A DNA stretch of 64,000 nt from Silurus meridionalis (taxonomy: Eukaryota; Chordata; Actinopteri; Siluriformes; Siluridae). Below are positions 1-12,965 of this stretch, in pieces. The translations under genes were made by a program, and so were the position numbers. The stretch covers positions 17,613,632 through 17,677,631 of the forward strand of contig NC_060885.1 in the NCBI RefSeq assembly GCF_014805685.1, in the 5' to 3' direction. A model generated the notes under the pieces. It saw only the letters and a list, made by a program, of their open reading frames with translations. It ran no database searches and was not told where the DNA came from. Position 1 is the stretch's first letter, and each line of letters starts with the position of its first letter.

Positions 1-1130
1 CATGCTTTACTGTTTTGGTGTCTCATAAATCATTGTAAAGGTGTACACTGATGGAAATAAGTAGGGTGTATAAACTTACACTGTACCATGAGTCTTGGGG
101 AAATAGTCTGCTTCCATCAAGAGAAAACTGCATGCAATTCTGTACATAATCCAATCTATCCACATTTTATTATTTAAAAGCTTGGCATTGCACATATGCA
201 TGCAAAAGCTAGACCTCAGCCATGCTGATATATGTGGTTGGAAGTTTTGTGAGAAGCTTATCATGCTTTCATTGTGAGGAAAAGACAGATGTACATACTA
301 GCCAATCTAGCATCTGGATCCATTTTCCTCAAAGTAGGGAAAGAAGAGACATCAAGAGATGAGACATTTTTGTCAGACTTCATGCAAGTTGGAGGACATT
401 TGTATACTAGTGTTTGTTGTATTTGTCTGAGGCTACTGTAGTCCAGTGAAGAGATCCATCATATGTACAAATTTACAACAACTATGAGAGAGAGTATGCT
501 TGTTATAAAACAACCACTTACTGTGCATTAACAAAAGTGCATGACTTAATCTCACAATCCAAGCACAGGCTTAGTTAATTATATTTAGTAGGCAAGTTTG
601 AAAAACAAAACAAAAAAACTACTGGATATAGAATTCCAGCTGTCATGCAAACTGCAATTTCTTTTTAACCTTTTAGGTAAATGTATTGATTTTGTAACAG
701 ACATTATTGACTGTTGATCTTCTTAAGTATTTATCACTATTTTGCCCAACAACCAATCGCTGACCAACATTGTTTGCCAATGCTTTCAAAGATCATTCAC
801 TGATGAAAATTGTTCCCAGTCCAGTCATTCACTTATTACCATTGTTTTTCTCATCCCCACAATTTGATCTTCATTGTAAATCTTTACTATATTTATAAGT
901 AATAAAAATCAATTGAATTAATCTTTAAACTAATCTACTTAATTTATGTCTGTTTCCCAATTTCACAATTGCCACTACTTTTTCTGCTTTTTTGATAAGT
1001 ATTTCATTTTGTAAATTGGTTACTAATTGTTTTCACTCTGTTCTACATGAATACTTGTTGGTGCCATGACCTACGATATTTCATTTTTCTATATATAAAA
1101 AAGATATATCATTAAGGAATAAACATATCT

Positions 1131-1183
1131 ATCATATATCATATCATATCATATCATATCATATCATATCATATCATATCATA
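1131..1183. repeat. (ATATC)n pentanucleotide microsatellite
   Basis: About ten nearly perfect tandem ATATC units, ending where the sequence becomes ataccaaat. This is a simple repeat in intergenic DNA. Confidence 0.9.
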
Positions 1184-2104
1184 CCAAATATTTCTGTTCA
1201 ATTAAATTAAATTAAAAGTTATTCTATTCTATTGTGTTTGTTTCTATTCTAATGTATTCTATTAAATTCTAATATTTTCTTTTCGTCCAACTTTTTCCTA
1301 AAAAAACGAGTTAGCCAGAATATAATACATAACCCTGTAAAGCCTACAGAGCATTTACAGGCAAAGCAATGCTAAACACATTCTTAACTACAAAATAAAA
1401 GACACAAGATATTGACTTTATAGCTTTTGCAATCTTGTTTGTTTAAAACAGAGGGTTAGCTAACATATCTCTCTTAATTAGTAGTTGAACCCTCAATTTA
1501 GATTGACTTTAATAGGATTTACCTGAAAAGCAGGTTTATAACTACTGTGTGATACATATGCTTTTATATTCATCTTGGTTGCGCTTTGAAACAGCTGCGG
1601 GCAGCAACCAGTATCACTGTGCTCACACAAGATTTTTATTACATTCAGGGTCTGTATTTTATGACTTGCTATGATTTAATACTAGTGGTTTCATTTAAGT
1701 AGATATATGTTGAGGCAGGTTCCAGAAGATGAGTTTACAGATAACTGAATTCTACCTTTTATCAAAATACCTACACAGCGTTCAAAGGTAACAAAAACAG
1801 CTGAGAATGCATTGTTGATTTAGGAAGTCTGTGTTTGCTTGCACAGGCATATGACATGATTAGGTTTAGCTGCTGAAATAAAGCAATCAAGATAGCACAA
1901 TCAGAATTTGCAGTTCTTTTGCAGTGTAAAAAAAAGCTTTATGATTTCCTCCATAACATTATTGTAAAAAAAAATTACATATGTTTCCAACATTACTGCA
2001 GCAGGAGGTATTCAACATTCCAAATATTGGGGAAGTGCTACCTGTAACTGAAAATGGCAAAAACCTTAGAGGATTTTACTAGGTTTATGTGACTGGATAA
2101 AGCA

Positions 2105-2285
2105 CAGGTTTCCACTGGCCCTGGCCCAATTTGGTGTTTTCCTGTCTCCAACCAAATCTGTTCCACCTACATGATCAGCTAATTAACTAATTAACAGCTG
2201 TTACTCAAGAGGAAGTAGGTGTGTTAAAGCATCAAAATCTGCAGGTTAGGGGGTACATGAGAACCAGGATTGGAAACCTTGTGAT
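2105..2285. mobile_element. short hAT-like MITE relic
   Basis: The left end (caggtttccactggccctgg) and the reverse complement of the right end (aaggtttccaatcctggttc) are imperfect terminal inverted repeats. An identical 8-base word, ataaagca, lies at 2097-2104 immediately left and at 2286-2293 close to the right end, as expected of an 8-bp hAT target-site duplication, although the right end is offset by several bases. There is no coding capacity. The general look matches abundant non-autonomous hAT elements of teleosts; the family name was not checked. Confidence 0.5.
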
Positions 2286-4130
2286 ATAAAGCATCACAGC
2301 ATTTGTCTTTAGTAAATAGGAATTGGTGTTCTATTAAGCAACATGGTGCTATACCAATATGATTGTCAATATAAACATTAACACATTAAAATGAACATTC
2401 CACCTTTCTTTTACATGAAACAAGTGTGAGCTGAGAAGAAATAGTGTAAAGTCTAATTTAGTTTTGGTTTCTGAGCAATGCCACAGAAGAGCAATCAGGG
2501 AATGTCAGGGGATCATGAGTTTAAATTCTGAAACTTTCCCAAATATTGAAGGTGCTCTTTGGATGGATAAAAAGCAAACTGTTTCTCCTCTTTTAATCAA
2601 AGCAACACTGGAAAATTGTGGGTGTTATGTATTTAGAAGAACGTAGATAAAGCTTTCCCCTGTGTGTGTTACACTGCCTTGTGATGCAGCATGAGCAGCA
2701 GTTTGATGTAAGATGTGGTTAGCTGGCTTCATGTGTGTCAGAAGACACGCACCAGCTTTTATCCTCTTCTAATTGGTGATAAGAATTGGCAGGGGGTCCA
2801 AATTAGAGGGAAATTGTGTGTGTTAATATGTGTGTTGGTGTGTGAGGGGGTGTCTTGTTTACAACAAGCCTTTTATTACTGGAATGGCCTAACTAGCTAG
2901 TATACAAACAGAGTTTGTACATACAACTCATTCTGATTTGCAGAACAGACATCTCAACTAATGGGTTTTCAACAATGGCATTTGAGAAACGACTGTTAAT
3001 ATCTGTCTATTTGACTTTACCATCTTAATACACAACAAACTCAAAATAAAATAAGTCAAAGCTCATGCTTAAATGCATGTACCATTACGAAAAAACTTTA
3101 ATATTGAATAAATGAATAGCAAATAGCAAAAAATAGCAAACAGCCAAGCCAATACTCAATCAGCCTAAATGTATTCACACAGCATATAATAATATTCTGA
3201 AAAATAGCTGAGAAAATGTTTTAACCATGCATTTATCCCCACGTAGATACTTTGTCTTCTAAGAATATAAGCAGTTGTTTTAGAGTGTTACCTACAATGG
3301 TCTTTTGTCTGTCAAGTGGAGCCTAGAGGTCAGTGCTGAGACAGCTTGGCTGCCATTTCTCTCATTCACCATGTCAACTTGTCACATAGTCATTATCATC
3401 ATCCTGAACTCTAGTCTGCTGCTCTTTCTCTAATCACACACATCACTTCATAATCAAAACCTATTTTCATTGGTGCACACAATAAGAATTGTAGATATGT
3501 TGTCACATTTACACATTTATTCTACTAACATGCCAGTAAAATACTTGGCTAAAAGATGAGCAGAGTAGACGTGTGGTAGTTAAGAAATCAACAACCTCAT
3601 AGTGCTATTACTTTCATGAAGACATTCAATATGTACAAAGCGTGGTTTGTTCTTAGGATTCAACACAGGGGAAGGAGGGGTCAGTATTGAAGGATAGCTA
3701 ATTCTGATTGACAGAGAGCCAAAGATCAAAGACGAGCTGTTGCAGGAAGTTCAGCAATCACAGTAGTAAGGGGTGAAATCATGTTAGCTACAAAGCAGCA
3801 GCAGTAGAGTCTTTGCAACTCAGACAGCACGAGACTTTCATTACCTCTGGACCAAGACAAAGGGACAGTCTACATCTACTTACAGAGCCAAATGATCTCA
3901 TCCCCTTTACTGGGCCAATGGCCTGAACTGGACAGACAGAAGGGAAACGGACATGTCAGTCTAGCTCTCCCTAGGACCACAGGCACATAAGTAGCATGCA
4001 GTCATAATTTGGATCGAAATTCTAGCTGTCTGTGCTACGCTGAAACTCATCTGTTTTAGATTTTTTTTTTATGGAGGGAAAATAAGAAAAACATGTTGTC
4101 TTACAAGCGTGACAAAAACCACTTCGCATG

Positions 4131-4245
<115 letters not shown>

Positions 4246-4303
4246 ACTAACAAACATGTATTACTTTAGTCATAGCCTTTTTTCGGAGAATATTTGTTTT
4301 TTC

Positions 4304-4334
4304 TTATCGGCAGCATTTTCAATGCTGCCGATAA
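4304..4334. repeat. perfect 14-bp hairpin with 3-nt loop
   Basis: The arm at 4304-4317 (TTATCGGCAGCATT) is the exact reverse complement of 4321-4334, separated by the loop TTC. The pairing stops at both sides of the stem. No gene is adjacent, so a transcription terminator role is not suggested. Confidence 0.85.
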
Positions 4335-7300
4335 TGAACATAATGTATATGAACATAATGTATATGTAATGTATATGTAAATCATTCTAGAAAACAAAGC
4401 CTGCCAAAAAAAAAGTCACAAATTCTTTATTATGCAACTCAGATTTGATATGTTTATAGTGTAATAAGTTTGCAAGTTTGGTATATTTATTACAGAAATT
4501 TACTGCGGAACAGAATTTGACTGACCCTAAAGTTACTTTCAAATGCTTTCAATTTGCCCTTCATGCTGAAAGGAAGCTATAGGGTTTCAAAAGCATATTA
4601 GTGAACACTGAAATGTGAAATGGCTGTCCTGCTGATTGCATAATGGCCTGAGAGCTTGAGCTTTTGAGTTTGCCTGAAATGATTGATGAACAGCCGGCAG
4701 AATAGAGAACTGCAGGGCTAATTGGGTTTGCCTCACATAGCTATACAGCCAACAAAATAGAAAGGCCAAAGACAAACAGAAGCAGCAGCCAGTAATTTAC
4801 CTTCTCACTTACGGAAATGTCTGCTGACAGTTACAGATGGCTGTTTAATATATGTTTGGGCCAGTGCCATGGATACTGTGCAGAATGTAAGTGAAGCTTG
4901 TGGGGTTTTTTTCTTCTCATGAAAAAACTGGCCATTTCAAATCTCATGTAAAATGGACACTTAATATTACTGTTTGCTCAGCACTTAAAGAGTGACACAC
5001 AGCAAATGAGTAAACCAAAGTAAATCCAAAGAAGATCATCAGTACAATGAGGCTTTTGTATTTCCTAAAAGTCCAAAATAATCCAAAATAAATATTTCAT
5101 TATCTTAAATAAGTTGCAAATAAATCTCATTATTTAATTGCTTACAGACCACTGACATAGTTGCGTCTTTTGCACAAAGTCTTTAACAAAAAACATCCAG
5201 TCGGTGGATTGGAGGGTTGTGTATAAATAGAAATACAAGCACAGTTTATGGGCCATTAGCTGTTTGGTAATAAAAGAAAAACGTACACCAAGTGTCCTCT
5301 CTGCCAAATACTTCTGCCTCCATTATGAATTTTAACTATTATTATACTATTTAGGAAAATAAATAAGTAATTGTAACATTTACATTTGCATGCCATGAAA
5401 GAAGCACACTTTATTGGTGGCACAAAGATGCAAGTTTCTGGTGACACTCAAGAGTCAAAGATCTTCTATGACCCAGAATTAATTTGGATTCCTTGACCCC
5501 TGCACTCACTTTGCTAAGTGTTAAAACAAGTATGTGGTAGTATTTCTAAGATTAATGGGTGAACCTGCCCCTAGTGTTGCTCTTTCATGGTATGCAGTTG
5601 ACAAAAAGAAGTTGGAAGGAGGGACAGATGAAGGAGAGTTACAGAGTAATTTTCTGATTTACTCAGCAACAGTGTCCTAGTGGACAGAGTCTCAAAACGT
5701 TTTATGTGGTCATAAGACACATTTAAGGGTAAAGAGAAAAGGGAATCTCCAGTGGAGTCCCTAAAGGGCCTGAGAAGATGTTTAATGGTGCTGTGCTGCT
5801 GTTAAGACCAAGCTTGTTACCCCCTCTCTACTGGAGCTCAGAGCTTTCACAGAACCACATTGTTGGAACAGCACCACAGAGACGCCGATGAAAAAATAAA
5901 TAAATAAATAATCAGAGGTGACTGGGGCGTACCCCTGGTGAATTTCATGGGACTGAAAAGTGTCAATAAAATTGAAGAAAAAAAAGAGAAGCCAAACCAA
6001 GTCTAAGTAGATTTGTTAGGATAAAATTATAAACGTTTTACTGTTGTAATGACATAAATTTAGTGAAGTATAGTCAACCAAACACACAAATAAATTAAAT
6101 GTGAGGTTGTTTGAATATGCCGCTGTTTGCAGTGGACCCAGGCTATGAAAAATGATGGGCAAAAGATTATACCTAATAATTCAAACTACTTTGAAATTGC
6201 TGTTTAAGAGGCTATACTGTAAAAATATACGCCTTTTTATTATTTTTATTATTTTTTTTTTTTATTTCACACTTTTTAAGTGTTAACTAATATAGTCGCA
6301 CTGTGTGCTGTAGATGCATGTCCATGCTTACTGTTATTGCTCTATTATTAAGTAAGTAAAGATAAAAACAGTTTTGCACAAACTTAAAAGTAAACCGAAA
6401 AGGGAAACAAAGAAAGGACAATTTCAACAAGCATATCAACTAATTAATAGATTTAATTTACAAAACACAACATTCTTCATAGTGGTTGAGGACAGTTTGT
6501 TTTTGGCAATTTTCCAGCTGCTTTACCAGTTTAGGTATAGTACTTAAATTAAAACAAAGATTAAAGTTAAAAGGAACTAATTATTAGAGTTGCTGAAATG
6601 CAGAATCATGATCCAGCATGTTGCTGCTCAGGTTTAAAACAGCAACAGAAACAGAATTTCAGTAAAACATCTGCTTCAATTGATGTTTAATTCGCCTGGC
6701 ATTTGTTCCCTTTTTGAACAAGCTGATGTGAGCTTGCTGAATTCTATGTATTATCTTCAATAGATTTTAACCAATATTTCACACCTTAAATATGTCAACA
6801 AAAATATTAGTATCATCCAAAATAATTCAGCAAATATTCCTAAATCATCTGGTTTTAGGAAGAAAAGACAGTGTCTATTAAAAAATCTGAAACTCACAGG
6901 CATTATATATATAAAACACTCGTTTAATGTTCTGTTTGACCATTTTTATAAAAAATATAATTAAATAAATATAAAAGAGGCTAAATTAAAACCTTTTACC
7001 CCACACACAATATTTCACAACGTTTTTTCTTTACATAGATATAGAAGATATAGAACTGAAGAATTATTTTTAATCACTAAATTTGTTTTGCTGATGCACC
7101 ATGTCTCAAAAATGTACACATCCAACAATTAAAACCGTCCGTGTGGAAACATGGCAAAGTTCTGTTTGGCGTCCTGATGATTTACGTAATTTAAAACACC
7201 ATAATTACTTTAACCAATTTACAAGAATATTTGTCTTCATGCTCTATGTTGACTATGGTTTCACTAATAATAAACATACATTTGCTTAAAGCATACATAT

Positions 7301-8605
7301 TTATCCATGTAAACATTATTAAAAGTACTATTAACTATTAAAAGCTTGAGAAATATTAATTTAAGGTACATTTAGAAAAGATAAAAATGTGTAATTCACC
7401 ACGAATCACTCATGGCAATCTCATGGCAATCATTCAATTAATCACGATTAAATATTTTAATTGAGTAACTTAATTTAGTGGAATTCTTTAAAGTTTTTTT
7501 GAGCATTAGTGCTGGTTGGCACAGATTGTAAAATCAGGTGGATAAATGCACTTTATAAATGCACTTTACAACTTTTCGAGCTATGCTGTTCTTATATCCA
7601 GTCAAATCCACTTAGTTTATTCCTCTGTGTTCAATGCAGTTGAATAACATAATTGACATTTTTGTTATATAACAATAATTGACATTTTCTAGTGTCACAG
7701 ATGTTGAGACATGTAAGTCTGAGTCAATCATCATCTCTGACGTTGTCAAAACACATCACTAACCCATATCATTGTTAGTCTGGAAATAATATCATGAGCT
7801 TAATATTAGTACATTTAGCATTAGGTGAATAATTAATAATCTAAGCAGGGCATAATTAATTTGTATGACAGTCTGATTTTTATAAATAATAGATAGATAA
7901 ATAATGAAAACTATTGAACTGAAAACTATTGCTATTGAAGCACAACTATATGAGTGAGTAAAGGAGGTTTTGCTGAGAAAATGTGCTGCACAGTGTGTCT
8001 AAGTGAACAACTTTATCTGGAAGGTAAAATCTTTTTATTGTTTATGTTATACTTACAATTGTGCTTTACTTGAAAAACCTTTTTTTCATATATATGATTC
8101 TCAAATGTCCTGTAATAATCAATACAATAATATACCAGCTTGAGCACTAAGGATGTATCTTATTTCAGGTCTGGTGTGAATGCTGATCCACATGCTAGGC
8201 TTCCTGCACTTTGCATGGTGTAATATGAGGTATTGCAGTAGTGAGTGTGATGTGTTTGCTGTCAGGTCTGTGTGCTTTCGCCTGCTTTCTGTTGGTTCCT
8301 GAGCGCGTGCGTCAGCCTCCAGTGCAGCAAATGTCCTGAGGCACGTTTTTGGTGGCGCTCAGTAGAAACACGCGCACATTCAACAGGTTACTCCAAACAC
8401 TGCGGAGTCTCTCCTGATACTGTTATTCAGCACGTCAACAACAGGAGAAAAAACTACTAAATCTGATTACATGGACAATTCATCAAGAATGTCGTCTGCA
8501 TGCGCAATCTAAAACCTTTGTAGAGTTTTTTTGTTTTGTTTTGTTTTGTTGCGCGCTCGTACTTTTTCAGCTAAAGACCGTGCACTTGGATTTTATTTCT
8601 AAATC

Positions 8606-10863
8606 ATGGCGTTTAAATGCATTGTTTTGGTGCACCTGCTACTCTTTTCCATCATGCATATATCTGGCTATAAAGTGGCAGACTTCGTGTTGGATGTCCC
8701 ACCTGGTGATGTCAGTGACAGCGAGGAAAGCGACAGGGTTTCACGGCATATGTTTAAACTCTACGAGAAATACAACAGAGAACAGCACTGGCCAAAAAGC
8801 ACCAATACTGTGAGAAGTTTTAAAGCCAAGCCTGGTGAGTTGGGAAACATTTCTTCTTCTATATAGTGTGGATTTTACGCAGTTAAAAAAAAAAGTCTAA
8901 TTTTACTCTTTCACTCTTCAGTCCTGAGCACTGTGTTTAACTAATGCATTCTCTGCTCATTGAAGAAAAGACAAATACAGTATATTGTATATACAAATGT
9001 CCTAAACTTCTTTTTATATTCTTCTGAAGTTATGAGATGGTCACTGACCAAACCCTCACCAATAAACTGCATCCATGTGCAAATGAACTGCAATTGAACC
9101 CAGAAGCATAAAAAAAAGCTTTACGTTTGGTAAATTCAACAGATTCCCAAAAATATATCATTCTGCAAAAGCATTTTATTAGAATGTTTTATTAATATCA
9201 CATTACTAGATTCTAGGCAGGCTTATAAGGAAGCTTAAATAATCATCTCCACATGGTTCCAGCTGCTTTAGGAATAATTTTGTCCCTCTCAAGAACAAAA
9301 AGCCTGCTGTGAAAGTGATTTTTCCTTTTTTTTTTTTTTTTTTTACAATGCCTGTATAACCACCGGTTGTTCTCTGTTTCCCTGCAGAAAGCTTGGATCA
9401 ACGAGTTTTGTATCACCTAAATCTAACGTTGCTTCAAGAGTCTGAGCTCGTTCTCACCTCCACACTTCACTTCTTTTTTGACAAGCGTCCACGCCAGAGG
9501 TCTTCGATCTGCAAGCGCTTCCACGATTCTTTGTGTCGCATCCAGGACCATCATTACTTACCGCCATTTCATCTTTTATTCCGAAGTTGTTCCGCTGATT
9601 CACCTTTGGGCTCAATGATAGGAAACATCACTTTTTACCCACACAGTAGAGGGATATGGCAAACCAAGGATGTGTCTCAAATAATAAAGGAAGCAAGACT
9701 CAGGAACCAGGCTGTGATAACAGTGGAGTTTGACTATGGCAAAAAATATCAGAGGTACCAGGACCTCTTGTCAGCCTTCAGCCTTCCATACATCCTAGTG
9801 TATGCCAATGACCAAGCAATTTCAGAGCCCAACAGTGTGGTCATGAGTTTACAGAGGTATGACCCGTTCCCTGCAGATGAGAAAAGCCCTCAATCTTCAA
9901 TCACTTCAGCTGATATGCGAGTTAAAAGGGACTTGTATTTTCCTGACCCTATCCAGAACAACGAGCTTCCTGAGGTGGAGTATCACAGCTTTAAGGAGCA
10001 TGATAATTGGGAAAGTACTTATCTAGCACTGAAGCCAAAGCCTCCCAAAAAGGAGCAGAGAAAGAAAGACCAAGGGAATGTTGACAGGCCAAACAAGTTA
10101 CAGGTTCTCAGCTTTGATGAGAAAACCATGAAGAAAGCACGAAGGAGACAGTGGAAAGAGCCTCGCGTGTGTTCCAGGAGGTACCTGAAGGTGGATTTTG
10201 CAGATATTGGCTGGAGCGAATGGGTCTTGTCCCCTAAATCCTTTGATGCCTACTATTGCGCAGGAACGTGTGAATTTCCCATACCTAAGGTCTGAACAAA
10301 GCTTTACCAGTTTACACTCATAGATTAGAGTAAATAGTTTGGACATCTTGAAATATTTAAAAATGCCAGAGAATTACTTTACCAGAAAAAGGCATTTAGT
10401 TCCAGCATTAGTGAAGCACACAATCATCAGGTGTAATTGCATTCGCATCATTATAACTTTGACAGGGGTGTTAGAGAGACTTGTTTTTCTTGAATACCTT
10501 TTTTCCACTACATGTAACAGTCAATTGTGGGGGTTTTAAGTGTTGTGAAATGTTAAGACTGTGTCCTCACATATGCTAAACAAAGATATAGACAGGGAAA
10601 TGTGTTAAAATGTTTATTTTGTCCATTATGTAAACTACGTTCTTTAATTTGTTTTGTTCTTCTCTATTTTAGGTTGTTCGCCCTTCCAATCATGCAACCA
10701 TTCAAAGTATAGTGAAGACTGTTGGTATCATTCCAGGCATCCCAGAGCCCTGTTGTGTACCTGAGAAAATGAACCCACTCAGTGTCCTGTTCCTGGATGA
10801 AGCCAGAAACATTGTATTAAAAATTATCCAGACATGTCAGTGGAGACATGTTCTTGCCGATAG
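8606..10863 (+). CDS. gdf10: growth/differentiation factor 10 (BMP3b), frame broken near C-terminus
   Basis: Secreted TGF-beta-superfamily ligand of the GDF10/BMP3 pair. Exons: 8606-8834 (signal peptide [14 protein letters not shown]..., then the conserved [11 protein letters not shown] and NTVRSF blocks), 9388-10289 and 10673-10863; phases join exactly (229+902 nt = 377 codons). The prodomain carries [21 protein letters not shown] convertase site RVKR lies near residue 254-257, and the mature domain begins its cysteine knot at [19 protein letters not shown]. The motifs [30 protein letters not shown] and [12 protein letters not shown] are GDF10-type rather than BMP3-type. Start: ATG at 8606 with A at -3 and G at +4; acceptors end cctgcag and tctattttag. 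Oddity: after NIVLK one base is missing near 10817-10825, so the expected C-terminal end with its CxC and the TAG at 10861-10863 is out of frame. The frame as read runs on to a TGA at 10937-10939, giving about 465 aa instead of about 440. The rest of the gene is intact, which argues for a sequencing indel or a recent allele rather than an old pseudogene. Confidence 0.93.
8835..9387 (+). other. gdf10 intron 1
   Basis: Begins gtgagt and ends ttccctgcag, with a poly-T run at about 9328-9345. No other feature recognised. Confidence 0.85.
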
Positions 10864-12698
10864 GCACAGTGGTCAGTGGAATAACCACATGTGGAGACAC
10901 AGGCATGTCTTGTGGTTACAAAACCAAAATGAAATGTGAAGAGGCAAATTGTCTGTAGCTGCCACATACTGTACAATGAACACTGCAAAGTTATGTAATT
11001 CTGAAGGGCTTTACACACTCATTCGTATTTACAGTTTTCTTTATTGTATAGATTCTTTACTCATAATGATGAACTGTATCTCTGAGAAAACACTCTGTAA
11101 ATGTATTAAGAGGTTGGTTCAGTAGTTATTGCATTGCTGCTTTCTTTAAGTCGTTCATTTTAATGGAAAATAATGGCGAACAGTAAAGATTTTTTTTTTT
11201 TTGCAGAGATTTTCAATAGGATGCAGAGTTTATTTAAATTATGCTTGAAATTAAAAATATCCAGAGTAGTAAACACTTCTATAGTACAGCAAGTCCAAGC
11301 ACAAGGTAGTCCGAATGCGTGGCATTTGAATTCATTATTTTATGTCAATATGTATTGCATAACATCAGCAGACACTCCACAGCTGGAGATTCAGCTTTGA
11401 AAGCAGGCTTCAGTTTCACGACTGTTAAGCATTGAACTACCAATAAGCCACTCATATTTGAAAGTTTTCCTTGGAATATTTCCAACTGGTTGTGTGTCAG
11501 ATATAAACTACTCACCAAGGTCACCCATGTGTTAAATTATCCTCAGACAGGTTGTGTTACCTTTAGAGATGCTATCAGAATTATGATTATGTATTATCTC
11601 CTTATCCATGTCTACATAACAGTATTTAAAAATTGACCTAAGTGTGAAAGATTTGGGGAGAATTTACTTGTATACAAAACATAAGGTAAGGTCAATGATA
11701 CAGTATGATATATATGTTAGAAAATGTATTTTTGTAAATGTTTGTTTAATTTTAAATTATGAGCTGAAATTACTTATATGTATAGTGATATATATAGAAA
11801 CTGTATTTGTAAAAGTTTTGGTTTTGTAACAGCATCTTGATATTTACTGGTAAACACAGGTTTTGTTTAGAGTCTTTTGTTGTTAAGATCTCTGAATAAC
11901 ATGTGAAGAGGGTCACCACTGATTGCTCTCTGAAAGAACCCTTCTCCACTTCGACATCAAAAGAAAGGATAGACGAGTTCTTGCTTCTTCTAGTCGACGT
12001 TTCAAACCCACTTCAAGAGCAAGCGGGCCTTTGAGAGCAGGATGTTAACGTTTTTCTCACAACAAATGATGTCACTCCTTTCAGACACACTCAAGACATT
12101 GTCATCCACAGCAGACCAGAAAGCTAATGATTTATATGAACATTAACCAGTTAGTGGTATGATTTTTTTTTTTTAATAAGATGAATTAGTTTTTTGGTTG
12201 ATGTGTATTTCCAAAACAAATACATGATGTGGTAATATTTATGTAATGTGTCTGATTCTCATGAATGCATTTTCCAGATTTATGACTGTCATGTGGTACC
12301 AAGTTAATGATACATTGCACTCGAAATGCTTTTAAATCATTTTTGGCATTTGTATGATATATTCTATACAAATAATGAATGTGGTATTGAGAAGATGGTG
12401 AATGAATTCATTTCAAATGATTTTATTAAGTTTTTACAAGTTCATTATATAGCTAGCATTGACTTCAATACTAGCACGTCAATAGAGCTCTTTAATTTAG
12501 CAAATCAAACATGTTTAAATTTGTGCCTTACTTTTCTTACTTACATTATAGCAACCAGCACCCACTAAACAAATTCGACATAATCACCAAAAAGGAATCT
12601 CCAATACCAGGATCTGCCTTGAACTACTTCAATAACGGTATAGGTTTTATCAGGATGTAAATATTAGGCAGTTTGCCATTTTCAAATGATGCCAAGTC

Positions 12699-12704
12699 AA
12701 TAAA
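12699..12704 (+). terminator. candidate polyadenylation signal of gdf10
   Basis: Canonical AATAAA followed by a GT-containing stretch, about 1.8 kb past the expected gdf10 stop codon. Another AATAAA lies at 13116. This rests on motif and position only. Confidence 0.3.
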
Positions 12705-12902
12705 GTCTGTAACTAAGAGACAAGTATTGCTTATGAATGGAGAGAAGACATTTTATATACAGTTGAAACATTTCCTTCCTCATCTGATTAACAGCTACTG
12801 CAAACTGGTCACTAATTATGACAGTATTATACTGGAATTTCTTCCACAAATTGACGACATCCAGCAGTAAAAACTGCTGAGGAGGAACGTTGACTTTCCT
12901 AT

Positions 12903-12905
<3 letters not shown>

Positions 12906-12956
<51 letters not shown>

Positions 12957-12965
12957 TCTCTCTCT
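12906..12965. repeat. (CT)n microsatellite
   Basis: About 24 CT units, then a short interrupted continuation (ttactctctctctg). Apparent RE-repeat open frames on the minus strand are only this repeat translated. Confidence 0.95.

Noticed and set aside
8272..8460. 62-codon frame just upstream of gdf10
   Set aside because: It lies in the probable 5' leader with no family match; a regulatory uORF cannot be argued from one sequence.
8606..10863. BMP3 rather than GDF10 identity
   Set aside because: A PRDM8-type gene and an ANTXR gene also flank BMP3 in mammals, but the mature-domain words [27 protein letters not shown] and [10 protein letters not shown] follow GDF10, and the ANTXR neighbour is ANTXR1-like, not ANTXR2.
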